A model generated the notes under the pieces. It had not been told where the DNA came from. It was given only the letters and a program-made list of their open reading frames with translations, and did no database searches. Position numbers and translations under genes: made by a program. Shown here one piece after another: positions 50,762-60,372 of a DNA stretch of 64,000 nt (positions within the stretch are counted from its first letter, which is position 1; every line of letters starts with the position of its first letter). Source of the DNA: DASRDB01 sp035652815 (GTDB lineage Bacteria > Chloroflexota > Ktedonobacteria > Ktedonobacterales > Ktedonobacteraceae); contig DASRDB010000014.1 in assembly GCA_035652815.1 (NCBI GenBank), positions 62,001 to 126,000 on the forward strand, written 5' to 3'.

Positions 50762-52294
50762 TTGGACATACAAACGCTAGCGGCATTGAAAGCCACAGCC
50801 GAATTTTTTGCGCAGCAGAGCCAGCAGATTTACCTGGTTGGCGGCTCGCTGCGCAACCTGCTCCTGCGCGAGAACTGCGATGATTGGGACGTTGTCAGTA
50901 CGGGAGAGGCGCACAAGCTGGCAAAACAGCTTGCCAACAAACTAAGTGGGCATTACGTCTATATGCACGAAAAAGCCAGCCGCGTCGTCCTCAAGCGCGA
51001 AGGGCATGAGTTTCGTATGGATGTCTCACCCCTGCGCGGCCAGAACATCGAGGAAGACCTGCTCCAGCGCGATTTCACCGTCAACGCCCTCGCCGCTCCC
51101 CTGGCCAACGTTGTGCATTACCTGGAACATCTAGAAGAAAACGCGCAAACTCAGGGCAAAGAAGGTCTCGCGCCCATCGAAGGCCTGATTGACCCCAGCA
51201 ACGGGCTACCAGATATTGCAGCCCGGCGGCTGTGCGTAGTGAATGACCTCGTTTTCCAGCATGAGCCACTTCGCATGATGCGCGCTGTCCGCCTGTCTAC
51301 CAGCTATAACCTGCAACTTGACGACGAAACAAAACGCCTCATCCAACGCGATGCTGCCCTTCTGCCAACTGTCGCCGCCGAGCGCATTCACGACGAACTC
51401 TATGCCCTGCTCGACAAAGATGGCGCAACCGCCCGCCTGCGCAAACTCGACGAGGTAGGCCTGCTAACGGTAATCATGCCCGAATTTCTTCCCGCCAAAG
51501 GCATGCCGCAACCCTCGCCGCATTATTGGGACGTCTTTGAACATTCCCTGGAAACGGTCGGGGCATTGGAAACCATTGCCCATCTGTTCAATCCAACACC
51601 TGTAGACACAGAAAAACAATTTGACACATTGATTTCCGAAGATGTACCGGAGATTCAGAATATATTACAGGAGGCCGAACAACAGGGTATTTTTGCCTTC
51701 GAGGCCCTTACGGCACCGCGTATGAAGCTGGCGGCGCTGCTGCACGATATCGGCAAACCGGCCACCTTTTCGGTCGATGAAAACGGCGGTATTCATTTTT
51801 ATAATCATCCCCAGGCCGGAGTGCCACTCGTGCAGCAGATTACGCGCCGCCTGAATACCAGCACGCAGGATCGACGCCTCGCGCAGCAGGTGGCGGCGCA
51901 TCATATGCGACCCGGACAACTGGGACAACTGGATTTGGTGACGGAGCGGGCCATCCGGCGTTACTTTGTGGATCTCGGTCCAACGGGCATCTATGTCGCG
52001 CTGATCTCGCTGGCCGATCACCTGGCGACGCTGGGGCCTCAACCCTTAAGCGATGCCTGGAAAGGTCATCTCGCGGTGGTACGCCTGCTCTTAACGCGCT
52101 ACGTGCGCGAACGCGAGCGCATCCTGCCGCCGGGCCTCGTCAGCCCGGAGGAGTTAATGCGCCGCCTGTCGCTGGAGCCGGGGCCGCGTGTCGGGCAATT
52201 GCTCGAATACCTTGCCGAGGCGCAGGCAGACGGAAAAATACATTCTAAGGAAGAGGCCATCTGGCTGGCGGAAGAATGGATTGCCACCTCGTAA
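50762..52294 (+). CDS. CCA-adding/poly(A)-polymerase-type nucleotidyltransferase with HD domain
   Basis: A 510-residue protein. The N-terminal nucleotidyltransferase head shows YLVGGSLRNLLL (residue about 24), DDWDVVST with the paired Asp, and DLLQRDFTVNALAAPL; the neck has DPSNGLPDIAARRLCVVND and EPLRMMRAVRLS. An HD domain follows (LAALLHDIGKPATF, about 327), and HHMRPGQL. It may mature tRNA 3' ends (CCA addition) or be a tailing enzyme; the HD domain suggests phosphatase or nuclease activity as well. Read from TTG at 50762, with a weak ribosome-binding site, so the start is uncertain. Confidence 0.88.
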   Translation: MDIQTLAALKATAEFFAQQSQQIYLVGGSLRNLLLRENCDDWDVVSTGEAHKLAKQLANKLSGHYVYMHEKASRVVLKREGHEFRMDVSPLRGQNIEEDLLQRDFTVNALAAPLANVVHYLEHLEENAQTQGKEGLAPIEGLIDPSNGLPDIAARRLCVVNDLVFQHEPLRMMRAVRLSTSYNLQLDDETKRLIQRDAALLPTVAAERIHDELYALLDKDGATARLRKLDEVGLLTVIMPEFLPAKGMPQPSPHYWDVFEHSLETVGALETIAHLFNPTPVDTEKQFDTLISEDVPEIQNILQEAEQQGIFAFEALTAPRMKLAALLHDIGKPATFSVDENGGIHFYNHPQAGVPLVQQITRRLNTSTQDRRLAQQVAAHHMRPGQLGQLDLVTERAIRRYFVDLGPTGIYVALISLADHLATLGPQPLSDAWKGHLAVVRLLLTRYVRERERILPPGLVSPEELMRRLSLEPGPRVGQLLEYLAEAQADGKIHSKEEAIWLAEEWIATS

Positions 52295-52320
52295 GGCAAT
52301 TCGCTTTTTCCTGTCCGGTA

Positions 52321-52329
52321 TGTTAGAAT
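52321..52329 (+). promoter_or_regulatory. Possible extended -10 promoter upstream of NAD kinase
   Basis: TGTTAGAAT (extended TGN and TAGAAT) lies about 104 bases before the NAD kinase ATG. The -35 is not convincing. Confidence 0.35.
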
Positions 52330-52432
52330 AGATGTCCAGAGAGGGCGGTACATCCGTCACACTAACAGGCGGGAGAACAAACCACTGGCAGCGCCCAAAT
52401 AGACATTCCATGTGGAAGAAGAAAGCGAAACG

Positions 52433-53275
52433 ATGACGATTGCGATACTGTACCAGGGCCGCAAGCAGGACACGTCGGAAGTGGCCCTTCGCCTCGCCCG
52501 TATGTTGCAGCAGCAGGATTATACTGTCCGCAACATCGATATACGCGAAGAGGGTGAAGAAACGCCCGATAAAGCACTGAACGGCTGTGACCTGGTGATT
52601 GTGCTGGGTGGAGATGGCACGATTCTGCACGCGGCGCGGCTCTGCGCAATCAAAGACATTCCCATCGTAGGCGTCAATTATGGCCGCGTCGGCTTTCTGA
52701 CCGAACTGGAACCGGATGAACTCGAATCTAATCTCCGCTACTATTTATATCGAGACCCCTCGGTCTGGGTAGATAAACGCACCATGCTCCATGCTGAACT
52801 CGACCAGGGTGGAAACTGCGAGGAATTTCTGGCGCTGAACGATATCGTGATTGCGCGTGGAACGTGGCCGCGTGTGGTGAAAATACAGATCACCATCGAT
52901 GAGCATCCATATAGCACGACCCATGCCGACGGCATCATCATTTCCACCGCCACTGGCTCGACAGCCTATAACATGGCGGTTGGCGGGCCGTTGCTTCATC
53001 CACAGGTGCAAAGCAGCGTGATTACACCCATCGCGCCGCATCTGGCATCGGATCGCTCGTTGATCCTACAACCGGAAGCAAACGTCAAACTTCAAATATT
53101 TACCGGCTCGCAGAACGGGGTATTCTCGGCGGACGGGCAGATGAATCGAGAGATCATCGATGGCGCGACCGTCACCGTACACAAAAGCAAGTACGTGACA
53201 AAGTTTTTGCGCCGCCGACCCCCGACCTATTTTTACCAGGTTATTACTGCCAAGCTGAAAGGTGTTGACTCGTAA
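52433..53275 (+). CDS. nadK: NAD kinase
   Basis: A 280-residue ATP-NAD kinase making NADP. The GGDGT motif (VIVLGGDGTILHAAR, residues 59-63) and the substrate-binding segment HADGIIISTATGSTAYNMAVGGPLLHP are complete. The product starts at ATG 52433, with a GAAAGCGAAA region upstream. It precedes recN by 111 bases, the order seen in many Gram-positive and Chloroflexota genomes. Confidence 0.96.
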   Translation: MTIAILYQGRKQDTSEVALRLARMLQQQDYTVRNIDIREEGEETPDKALNGCDLVIVLGGDGTILHAARLCAIKDIPIVGVNYGRVGFLTELEPDELESNLRYYLYRDPSVWVDKRTMLHAELDQGGNCEEFLALNDIVIARGTWPRVVKIQITIDEHPYSTTHADGIIISTATGSTAYNMAVGGPLLHPQVQSSVITPIAPHLASDRSLILQPEANVKLQIFTGSQNGVFSADGQMNREIIDGATVTVHKSKYVTKFLRRRPPTYFYQVITAKLKGVDS

Positions 53276-53386
53276 TTTATTCCCGGCGAAGCGCAAGTGA
53301 CGCCCGTTCGCCAGCCGCTCCCCATTCCGAGGAGCGCATGGGCAGACAAACCGAACAGGCCAGGAAAATTGGCACCAGGAATCAAT

Positions 53387-55312
53387 ATGTTACTCGAACT
53401 TCATATCAAAGATTTTGCCATAATCGACGATCTGCATCTCACTCTCCATCGCATGTTCAACGTCTTCACGGGCGAAACAGGCGCGGGCAAGTCCATCATC
53501 ATCGACGCTGTGAACGCCCTGCTCGGCGGAAAAATCGGCGCGGAATACGTGCGCGCTGGCTGCAAGCAGGCGACGGTAGAGGGCATTTTTTCCATTGGCG
53601 CGCTGCCCCCCATTCGTTCCGATTGGGAAGAATTCGAGCCTGCCACCCACACCAGGGAACAATCTTCCAATGGCTCGCCTGGGCATAATGCTTATGGGAA
53701 TGGCCAGGGCTTCACGCCGGACGCTGAAAGCGCCGACGCGGCTGTCGCCTTCGCTACGCTGCTCGATGAATACGGCATCACCCCTGAAGACGGACAGCTT
53801 ATTCTCACCCGCGATATCTTTAGCTCGGGTCGCACCGTAGCCCGCATCAATGGTCGCACCGTTTCGCAACAGATTCTGCAACATGTGGCAAGCTGGCTGG
53901 TCGATATTCACGGACAGAGCGAGCATATGAGCCTGCTGCGCTCTGAGCAACATGTCAATTTCCTGGACCGCTACGCCGATACGCTTCCCCTGCGCAACCA
54001 GCTTGCCGCGAAGGTGACAGAGTGGCGCAACGCGCGCAAACAACTGCTCTCCCTGCGACAGAGCGAAAAAGACTCCGCTCGCCGCGCCGAATTCCTGCAA
54101 TTTGAAATTGAAGAGATCGAGAAAGCCAAACTGCAGCCCGAGGAAGTCGAGGAACTTGAGGCCGAGCGCAAAGTCCTGAACAATGCCGAACGCTTGCGCG
54201 AACTCTGCACCTTCATCTATGGCTCGATCAAAGGCGGCGATATGGGCGCTGACGATTTCCAGCCCGCTCTCGACCTGCTACGTCCCGCCCTGCGCTCCAT
54301 GAACGAACTTGTGCGGCTCGACAAAAGCCTGGAAGAATTGGAAACCAACTTTGCCGAGGCTATTTATCGTCTCGAAGACGTGGCTGCAACCATCAGCAGC
54401 TACGAAAGCGACATCGAAGACGACCCGCAGCGCCTGGCCGAAATTGAAGAACGCCTCGACCTCATCTCGCGGCTCAAGCGCAAATATGGCCCGACCATCG
54501 AGGACGTTCTGAAACGCGCCGATGAAGACCGCGCCGAGCTTGAAACCATCGTTCACCGCGATGAATTGATCGCCGAGCTGGAACAGCAGGATGGCGTGTT
54601 GCGACGCGAAATCGGACGTATCGCACAAGAACTCTCCGAGAAACGACGCGAGGCAGCGGGTCGTCTCGCCGCTGCGATGGAAGAACAACTCGACGACTTG
54701 AATATGAAACGGGCGCGCTTCTCCGTCGAGATCGAGCAGGTACCCGACGAAAACGGCGTGCCAGCCAGCATCTCCGGCCAGCCCGAACAATACTACGCCT
54801 GCGATACGACCGGCATTGACCGCGTGCAATTCTTGATCGCTCCCAACCCGGGCGAGCCATTTAAGCCGCTCACCAAAATCGCTTCGGGCGGCGAAACATC
54901 GCGCCTGATGCTGGCCCTGAAAACCATCCTCTCTGCTGCCGACGCCACGCCAACCCTGATCTTTGACGAAATCGACGCCGGTATCAGTGGCAAGAGCGGG
55001 CAGGTAGTGGGCGAAAAACTCTGGCAGTTGACGCTCAATCACCAGGTTATTTGTGTCACGCACCTGCCACAGATTGCAGCTTTTGCCGATACGCACTACA
55101 ATGTGAATAAGCAGATCTTTGACGAGCGCACCGTCACCATCGTCAATGAACTGCGCCCCGAACAGCGCGTGCGTGAAATTGCGCACATTATGGGGGGCAG
55201 CGTCAGCGATGCCTCGATGAAGAGCGCGGAAGAAATGCTCGCTCGCTCGTATCTGTGGAAAGAGAGCTGGACGCGCCACAACCAGGGAGAGAGAAAGGAA
55301 ATTCCCTCGTGA
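53387..55312 (+). CDS. recN: DNA repair protein RecN
   Basis: A 641-residue SMC-like ATPase acting at double-strand breaks. Walker A is FTGETGAGKSIIIDAV near the start; two coiled-coil arms span the middle; the signature LTKIASGGETSRLMLALK and Walker B TPTLIFDEIDAGISG lie near the end, followed by VICVTHLPQIAAFAD. Residues about 90-130 are a Gly/Ser/Asn-rich insert that is longer than in typical RecN. The ATG at 53387 was chosen from homology, with CAGGAAT upstream. A small membrane gene is coupled downstream. Confidence 0.96.
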   Translation: MLLELHIKDFAIIDDLHLTLHRMFNVFTGETGAGKSIIIDAVNALLGGKIGAEYVRAGCKQATVEGIFSIGALPPIRSDWEEFEPATHTREQSSNGSPGHNAYGNGQGFTPDAESADAAVAFATLLDEYGITPEDGQLILTRDIFSSGRTVARINGRTVSQQILQHVASWLVDIHGQSEHMSLLRSEQHVNFLDRYADTLPLRNQLAAKVTEWRNARKQLLSLRQSEKDSARRAEFLQFEIEEIEKAKLQPEEVEELEAERKVLNNAERLRELCTFIYGSIKGGDMGADDFQPALDLLRPALRSMNELVRLDKSLEELETNFAEAIYRLEDVAATISSYESDIEDDPQRLAEIEERLDLISRLKRKYGPTIEDVLKRADEDRAELETIVHRDELIAELEQQDGVLRREIGRIAQELSEKRREAAGRLAAAMEEQLDDLNMKRARFSVEIEQVPDENGVPASISGQPEQYYACDTTGIDRVQFLIAPNPGEPFKPLTKIASGGETSRLMLALKTILSAADATPTLIFDEIDAGISGKSGQVVGEKLWQLTLNHQVICVTHLPQIAAFADTHYNVNKQIFDERTVTIVNELRPEQRVREIAHIMGGSVSDASMKSAEEMLARSYLWKESWTRHNQGERKEIPS

Positions 55313-55506
55313 ACGATAAAAAACTCTTAAGCACGATATTACTCTTTGCCGTATTTATTGGCTTTTTGTGGTGGGGCCTTGCCATGTTAATTCACCCGGA
55401 CCCCACCGATGTTGGCGAAAGCATCGTGTTCGCGCTCATGCTGCTCGGCTGCGCGGGCTACGCACTCGTCTCCATCCTGATGCTGCCGCGCAAAAAGCAG
55501 CCCTGA
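55309..55506 (+). CDS. Small two-helix membrane protein
   Basis: A 65-residue protein read from GTG at 55309, which overlaps the recN stop (GTGA), with AAAGGAAA upstream. Two membrane helices (LLSTILLFAVFIGFLWWGLA; IVFALMLLGCAGYALVSIL) and a basic end. No function known; translational coupling to recN supports that it is real. Confidence 0.7.
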   Translation: MNDKKLLSTILLFAVFIGFLWWGLAMLIHPDPTDVGESIVFALMLLGCAGYALVSILMLPRKKQP

Positions 55507-55537
55507 TTGCTCAAATCTCAATCGTAGGAGCCGTTCT

Positions 55538-56005
55538 ATGCTTGATGAGTTACCGGCAACGGAGCCGGTTATCCGTATTGCTACGCCATCAGATATTGAT
55601 ATCATTAATGAACTTGACAGTTATAGCACGTCGCCTAACCGCAACATCCATCGCGAGATGGAAAAATATTTTGGCTCGGTAGACCCCTCGACACACGACC
55701 GCACGCTTATTTTCTTGCTTGAAATCGAGGGAAAAGCCGCCGCGAAGGCCGAACTGATGCTGCCCCCACGCGATAGCACCCTTTCAGTCGGCTACATCAA
55801 GCGCGTCGTTGTAAATCCCGAGTATCGGAAGATGGGTCTGGCGCGCAAACTCTTAGAGCATATTATTTCCTGGGCGCAAAACGAATACCCGCTGAGCGCT
55901 CTTGATCTGCATGTCTGGGAGCAAAACACTCCGGCCATTCGCCTCTACGAAGCGCTCGGCTTTCAACTTCAGCATCGCGAACTGTATTTCCGCCTGCTTC
56001 TCTGA
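55538..56005 (+). CDS. GNAT-family N-acetyltransferase
   Basis: A 155-residue acetyltransferase. Acetyl-CoA-binding motif A is VGYIKRVVVNPEYRKMGLAR (R-K-M-G-L-A at the pyrophosphate loop), followed by LDLHVWEQNTPAIRLYEALGF in motif B. It is close in length to RimI-like enzymes; the substrate is unknown. TAGGAGCCG precedes the ATG. It follows the small membrane gene by 31 bases. Confidence 0.92.
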   Translation: MLDELPATEPVIRIATPSDIDIINELDSYSTSPNRNIHREMEKYFGSVDPSTHDRTLIFLLEIEGKAAAKAELMLPPRDSTLSVGYIKRVVVNPEYRKMGLARKLLEHIISWAQNEYPLSALDLHVWEQNTPAIRLYEALGFQLQHRELYFRLLL

Positions 56006-56147
56006 AATCCATCCTTTTTGTTTCCTTCCTTCTTGTGACGTAGCCGCAATTCACTTCGTTCTTAAACTCAGACCCTGGTACCCTGCTCAAGGATGGAAGA
56101 TTGTTCCTGGTCCTCTACTGGGGGAAATTTGATGAGAGGCAGGAGTT

Positions 56148-57842
56148 ATGCGTGAGAAAACGAAGGTAGCTATACAGCCTGACATAAGGCAGACTACACA
56201 ACCTGTTCAGCTACAAGAACCGAGATGGAAGCGGTGGATGCGTTACTTCTACACCGATGACGTTTCACCCGATAATTATCCCCTAGTTGACTTGCAGCGA
56301 AGGGCTGGCTGGTTCTGTCTCGCTTTTATTGCCCAGGCGCTCAACGAAATAGATCGCTCTCTTTACGTGGGCTATATTCCACTGCTCAAAACGTGGTCAG
56401 CCCTTATTCCTTTTGTTCTGATCCTGGTCAGTTTCTATGGCATGTGGATGGCTTTCCGTCCAACGAGCTTGAAACGCAAGGTAGAGCGCTCGCAAAAAAA
56501 AGACCCGAGCCGCTTGCAGCGTGTGATCCTGGTATGCGCTTTGCTGACGGCGATTGCGGGGAGCATCGAATTTGGCCGCTCGGTCGTTATGAGCTTCTTT
56601 CTGCCTCCCCAGTATACCAATGACGGCACTTCGCTCGATACCAATGCGGCTGTCTTGCTACTTGAAGGGCGCAATCCCTATAGCGATTCCAATATCCTGT
56701 CTGTGGTGCGCCGTTACCCCATTCTGCCCAACTGGACAACCCCGCTGCGAGTAGGTCAATTCGCCAATGAACGACTCTATCCAAGCGCCTCAGAGATGCG
56801 CAGCGTGTTGGACACCGATCTCAAAGCGGGTTCTGCTCCCGAGTTCGAGTCGAAGGTGAGCTACCCGGCACTCGCATTCCTGACACTCTTGCCTTTCGCC
56901 TGGCTGAATTTCCAGAATGTGCTGTCGTTTTACCTGTTCAGTTACCTGCTGCTCGTCTACATCGGCTGGAAGGTTGCGCGTCCTGAGCTTCGCCCCTGGG
57001 TGCTGCTCCTCTCGCTCACCAATGTCTCGATGTGGACCTCGGTGGTAGGCGGCAACCTGGACATCTTTTATACCCTGCTGATTGTGCTGGCATGGCTGAT
57101 GCGCGATTCGCGCTCGTGGTCGGCCATTTTCCTGGGTCTCGCCCTGGCAAGCAAGCAAATCGCCTGGTTCTATATTCCCTTTTACGCGATCTTAATCATG
57201 CGGCAGTATTCCTTTAAAGAAGCTGTGCAGCGTTTAAGCGTCGCGGGCCTGGTCGCCCTGGCTATCAACCTGCCGTTCATCCTGTGGAATCCTCATGCAT
57301 GGCTGGCCGGTGTTCTTGCTCCTGTTGCCGATCCTATGTTTCCTATGGGCGTCGGTCTGATTAGCTTCAGCGCTACGCCCTTGCAACTGACACTGCCATC
57401 CTTCGTCTATACAGGTCTCGAATTACTTACGCTGCTCGCCTGCCTCGCCTGGTACTGGCACATCTGTCAGAAGCGACCGGAAGCAGTGATGCTGCTGGCT
57501 GTGCTGCCACTCTTCTTCGCGTGGCGCAGCCTGCCTTCCTACTTCTACTGCTCGGCATTTCCCATGTTCATCCTTATGTCGTCAAGCCTGAACGTGAAAT
57601 CCCGGCAGCAATCTCACAAGATGCTTTCTCGCCTCGGGCGTCTGCTCTTTGGCCCGAATGGAGAAACAGAGGGCGAGCTTTCTCCCGGTATGGGTGCGTG
57701 GGCAATGAGCCGCGTTCCTCAACTCTTGCCTGCTCCTGCGCAATCCAGCAGACGCTTCGATGGGAAACGGAACACTTCTCTGGCAGCAAGAGACTACCTC
57801 CCGGAGCTTCGCTCGTTTGCTTCATCGCCTCTGCTTGAATAG
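56148..57842 (+). CDS. Multi-span glycosyltransferase-like membrane protein (GT87-type)
   Basis: A 564-residue protein with about ten membrane helices. It resembles polyprenol-phosphate mannosyltransferase-like (GT87/DUF2029) proteins: an early conserved region with DTNAAVLLLEGRNPY after helix 3, VSYPALAFLTLLPFAWLN, WTSVVGGNLDIFYTLLIVLA, and ALASKQIAWFYIPFYAI. In the family the acidic residue after helix 1 or 2 is catalytic; here the NDGTSLDTNA loop is the candidate. The acceptor is unknown. The C-terminal 90 residues are soluble and low-complexity. Confidence 0.8.
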   Translation: MREKTKVAIQPDIRQTTQPVQLQEPRWKRWMRYFYTDDVSPDNYPLVDLQRRAGWFCLAFIAQALNEIDRSLYVGYIPLLKTWSALIPFVLILVSFYGMWMAFRPTSLKRKVERSQKKDPSRLQRVILVCALLTAIAGSIEFGRSVVMSFFLPPQYTNDGTSLDTNAAVLLLEGRNPYSDSNILSVVRRYPILPNWTTPLRVGQFANERLYPSASEMRSVLDTDLKAGSAPEFESKVSYPALAFLTLLPFAWLNFQNVLSFYLFSYLLLVYIGWKVARPELRPWVLLLSLTNVSMWTSVVGGNLDIFYTLLIVLAWLMRDSRSWSAIFLGLALASKQIAWFYIPFYAILIMRQYSFKEAVQRLSVAGLVALAINLPFILWNPHAWLAGVLAPVADPMFPMGVGLISFSATPLQLTLPSFVYTGLELLTLLACLAWYWHICQKRPEAVMLLAVLPLFFAWRSLPSYFYCSAFPMFILMSSSLNVKSRQQSHKMLSRLGRLLFGPNGETEGELSPGMGAWAMSRVPQLLPAPAQSSRRFDGKRNTSLAARDYLPELRSFASSPLLE

Positions 57843-57895
57843 ATCAAAAATATTGGTGTGGAAAAGGGTATGGAAGTATCCTGAAGCAAAGGAGC

Positions 57896-57986
57896 CGAAA
57901 GCCACCCGCAAGGGGATGGCTCTACAGGCCACGTCATATTGTAGAGCCATCCCCTTGCGGGTGGCTTTCGTGATGCGGGTGGCTTT
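57896..57986. repeat. GAAAGCCACCCG hairpin repeat
   Basis: GAAAGCCACCCGCAAGGGGA continuing to CTCTACA pairs exactly with TGTAGAGCC...GGCTTTC (57941-57970), a 30-bp stem with a 13-base centre. A second GCGGGTGGCTTTCGGCTCC follows. Related copies are at 19568-19703 and, shortened, at 38424 and 61682. Confidence 0.85.
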
Positions 57987-58116
57987 CGGCTCCCCAAACA
58001 GGCATCTCTCTTTCACCTCCCTCGACTAAGCTTGCTCACCGTGATAAAATCGTGACAACATACAGGCACATGTGGCCAGAGGTAGACCCCAATTATAAGA
58101 AAAGAAGAAAACAACG

Positions 58117-60372
58117 ATGGCATCAAAAAAAGAGAATCGCCCCGCCCTATCTTCGGAGAATGAAGCGCGGGTGCTTCATCTTGTGGAGCAGCGCCACGAG
58201 ATAGCGCAAGCATTACGACAAAGTACCAGCCGCGCCCAGGCAGAAACAGCGCTGGCTGAAGTGAACCAATGCGACGAGACAACACAGCTTGCCTATTTGA
58301 AATCGCTGACAAAGCAGCATGACACAGACGCCGCCGATGTTCTGCTGGCAATTAACGAACTCAGCCCCAACAAAGCTGTGCGTAAAGAGGCCAAACGCGC
58401 TCTGATTCAACTGGCCGGAGCAAAGGTATACCCAGGCTGGACGCCGGAACCGGAAGCAGCCCCGGTCGGCGTTGGTGTGAGCGAGTATCCCCCGCGCTTC
58501 TGGAAAGGCTATGTTACGCAGATGCGCGAAGAGGGCGAAGTTGAACTGGTACTGTGCTGGGAGCAGGGCTTCGAGTACGGCGAGGCCCGTATGATGAGCT
58601 TTCTGCTCGATTTCTGGCAGGATGGCGTCAAAGACTTTTACGCCGAAACCGGCACCAAACGCCACATCGACTCGCATATCAACGACCTGATAAACTCTTT
58701 CTCTCGCAATACCAACGGCAGAGTCAAGACAACCGATTGCACGCTTGCCGAAGGCCGCCGCCTGCTCCTGGAAGCGCTTGAAGTCAACCAGTGGCGCAAG
58801 ACCACGCCGCACAAGGATTATCGCAACCACGTCGGACAGGTACAGCAACTCGTGCTGAACGCGACCGACGTTGGTGAAGATCGCGGGCGCACCTTCATCC
58901 GTCCAGGCCTGGAACCCGACGAAGTGGCGGCGAACTTTATCGGCGGCTGGTCGCTCGGTGACTTCGGCCTCTGCTATGATCTGCTCACACCCGACAGTTC
59001 TCTTTTAGAAGGCCAATCACGCGACGAGTGGGTAGAGCAGCGCCGCAAATGGGCGAATGAAGCCCATCCCGCCCGCTTCGAGCCACGTATCATCCACGAA
59101 CGCGAACAGAGTCAGCAGACGCTCTGGCTTCCTGGCTCCATTCGCAATGCCCCAGGCACCAGCCGCCGCGAAGTCGAAACCTGCTGGTCGCTTGAACTGA
59201 CCGACACCCAACTGAGCGGAACACTGCCCGAAATGCCAATGGGTACCGCCGTATTGAAGGAAACCGGCAGGCACTGGTTCTGGACAAGCTACACCCTGGC
59301 ACAGATCAAGGATGAATGGCGCATCACCCACATGACTGACGAGGGAGCCAACGCGCAGGGCCTGCCCATTGCCGACCTGCAGAAGCGCCTCAAAGAACAC
59401 GAGGACGCCATCCAGCACATTCTTAAGAACGAAGACCCAAATGGCCCCAATGCCCAGCAGCATTACAGCGAACTGGTGCGCCGCAGCATTCAGTCGTTGC
59501 ATTACATTGACGCCCTGCTGGTCAAGCTGCCCTTCGACAACGAACTCTACGAAAAGGCCGTTGGCCACGCCAATGGCCTCGCCTTTATGGAACGCGCCCT
59601 GGTCTATCTTCAGAAATGGCTGGCCCACATTCCTGAGAATGAACGCGCGCGGCGAGCCGCTATCTTGCAACAACTTGGTGCGGTCTACGCCAGCCTGGCC
59701 TCGCAATACGAGGAAATCGGCATGCAGGAGCGCGGCGACCAGTTTTTCAGCCTGGCTGAGGAGAGTATTGAGCAGGCGCTGCAGATCGATAATACTGTGC
59801 TTGGACATATCCTGCTGGCCGAATTGAACATGATGCAGGACAAGGTGGAGCAGGCAGAGAGCGAACTGAAACAGGCGCAGGACTTGCATCCTGAGCGTGA
59901 AGAAGAGGCTCAGATCGAGCATGACCTGGCTCAAATCGCGCTTGAGCGCGATCAACTCGACGAAGCGCAGCGCCACTTCGAGCGCGTTGCCGATTTGAAC
60001 GCCCACTATACCAACCTCTGGTTCAATCTTGGGCATGTCCATCGCCTGCAAAACAACTATGCCGAGGCCACGCTCTTCTACCAGCGCGCCATCGAGGAAG
60101 ACCCACGTAACATCGCAGCATTTTCCGAACTGGGAGCTATCTACCTCAGTCAGAACAACATGAAGGAAGCGCATGAAATCCTCGAGCGGGGACTCCGTAT
60201 AAACCCGCAATCGGCTCACCTGCGCGCCATGCTGGCCGGTGTCTTCCTCGAAGAGGGCAAGCGGCGGCAGGCCGAAGCCATGCTGCAAGAGGCCGAGGCC
60301 ATCAACCCCGACCTGGAAATCGTGCGTGCCGTTCGCTCGGCGCTTGAGTCAAGCAAGACAGGCAGGCGATGA
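58117..60372 (+). CDS. TPR-repeat protein
   Basis: A 751-residue protein. The N-terminal 120 residues are helical. A middle part (about 125-430) is mixed, with an aromatic-rich segment (LDFWQDGVKDFYAETGTKRH). Residues about 470-745 hold five to seven tetratricopeptide repeats (e.g. YTNLWFNLGHVHRLQNNYAEA, NIAAFSELGAIYLSQNNM), a scaffold for protein contacts. The ATG is preceded by AGAAAAGAAG. Its stop overlaps the start of the rRNA methyltransferase gene, so they are co-transcribed. Function unknown. Confidence 0.85.
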   Translation: MASKKENRPALSSENEARVLHLVEQRHEIAQALRQSTSRAQAETALAEVNQCDETTQLAYLKSLTKQHDTDAADVLLAINELSPNKAVRKEAKRALIQLAGAKVYPGWTPEPEAAPVGVGVSEYPPRFWKGYVTQMREEGEVELVLCWEQGFEYGEARMMSFLLDFWQDGVKDFYAETGTKRHIDSHINDLINSFSRNTNGRVKTTDCTLAEGRRLLLEALEVNQWRKTTPHKDYRNHVGQVQQLVLNATDVGEDRGRTFIRPGLEPDEVAANFIGGWSLGDFGLCYDLLTPDSSLLEGQSRDEWVEQRRKWANEAHPARFEPRIIHEREQSQQTLWLPGSIRNAPGTSRREVETCWSLELTDTQLSGTLPEMPMGTAVLKETGRHWFWTSYTLAQIKDEWRITHMTDEGANAQGLPIADLQKRLKEHEDAIQHILKNEDPNGPNAQQHYSELVRRSIQSLHYIDALLVKLPFDNELYEKAVGHANGLAFMERALVYLQKWLAHIPENERARRAAILQQLGAVYASLASQYEEIGMQERGDQFFSLAEESIEQALQIDNTVLGHILLAELNMMQDKVEQAESELKQAQDLHPEREEEAQIEHDLAQIALERDQLDEAQRHFERVADLNAHYTNLWFNLGHVHRLQNNYAEATLFYQRAIEEDPRNIAAFSELGAIYLSQNNMKEAHEILERGLRINPQSAHLRAMLAGVFLEEGKRRQAEAMLQEAEAINPDLEIVRAVRSALESSKTGRR

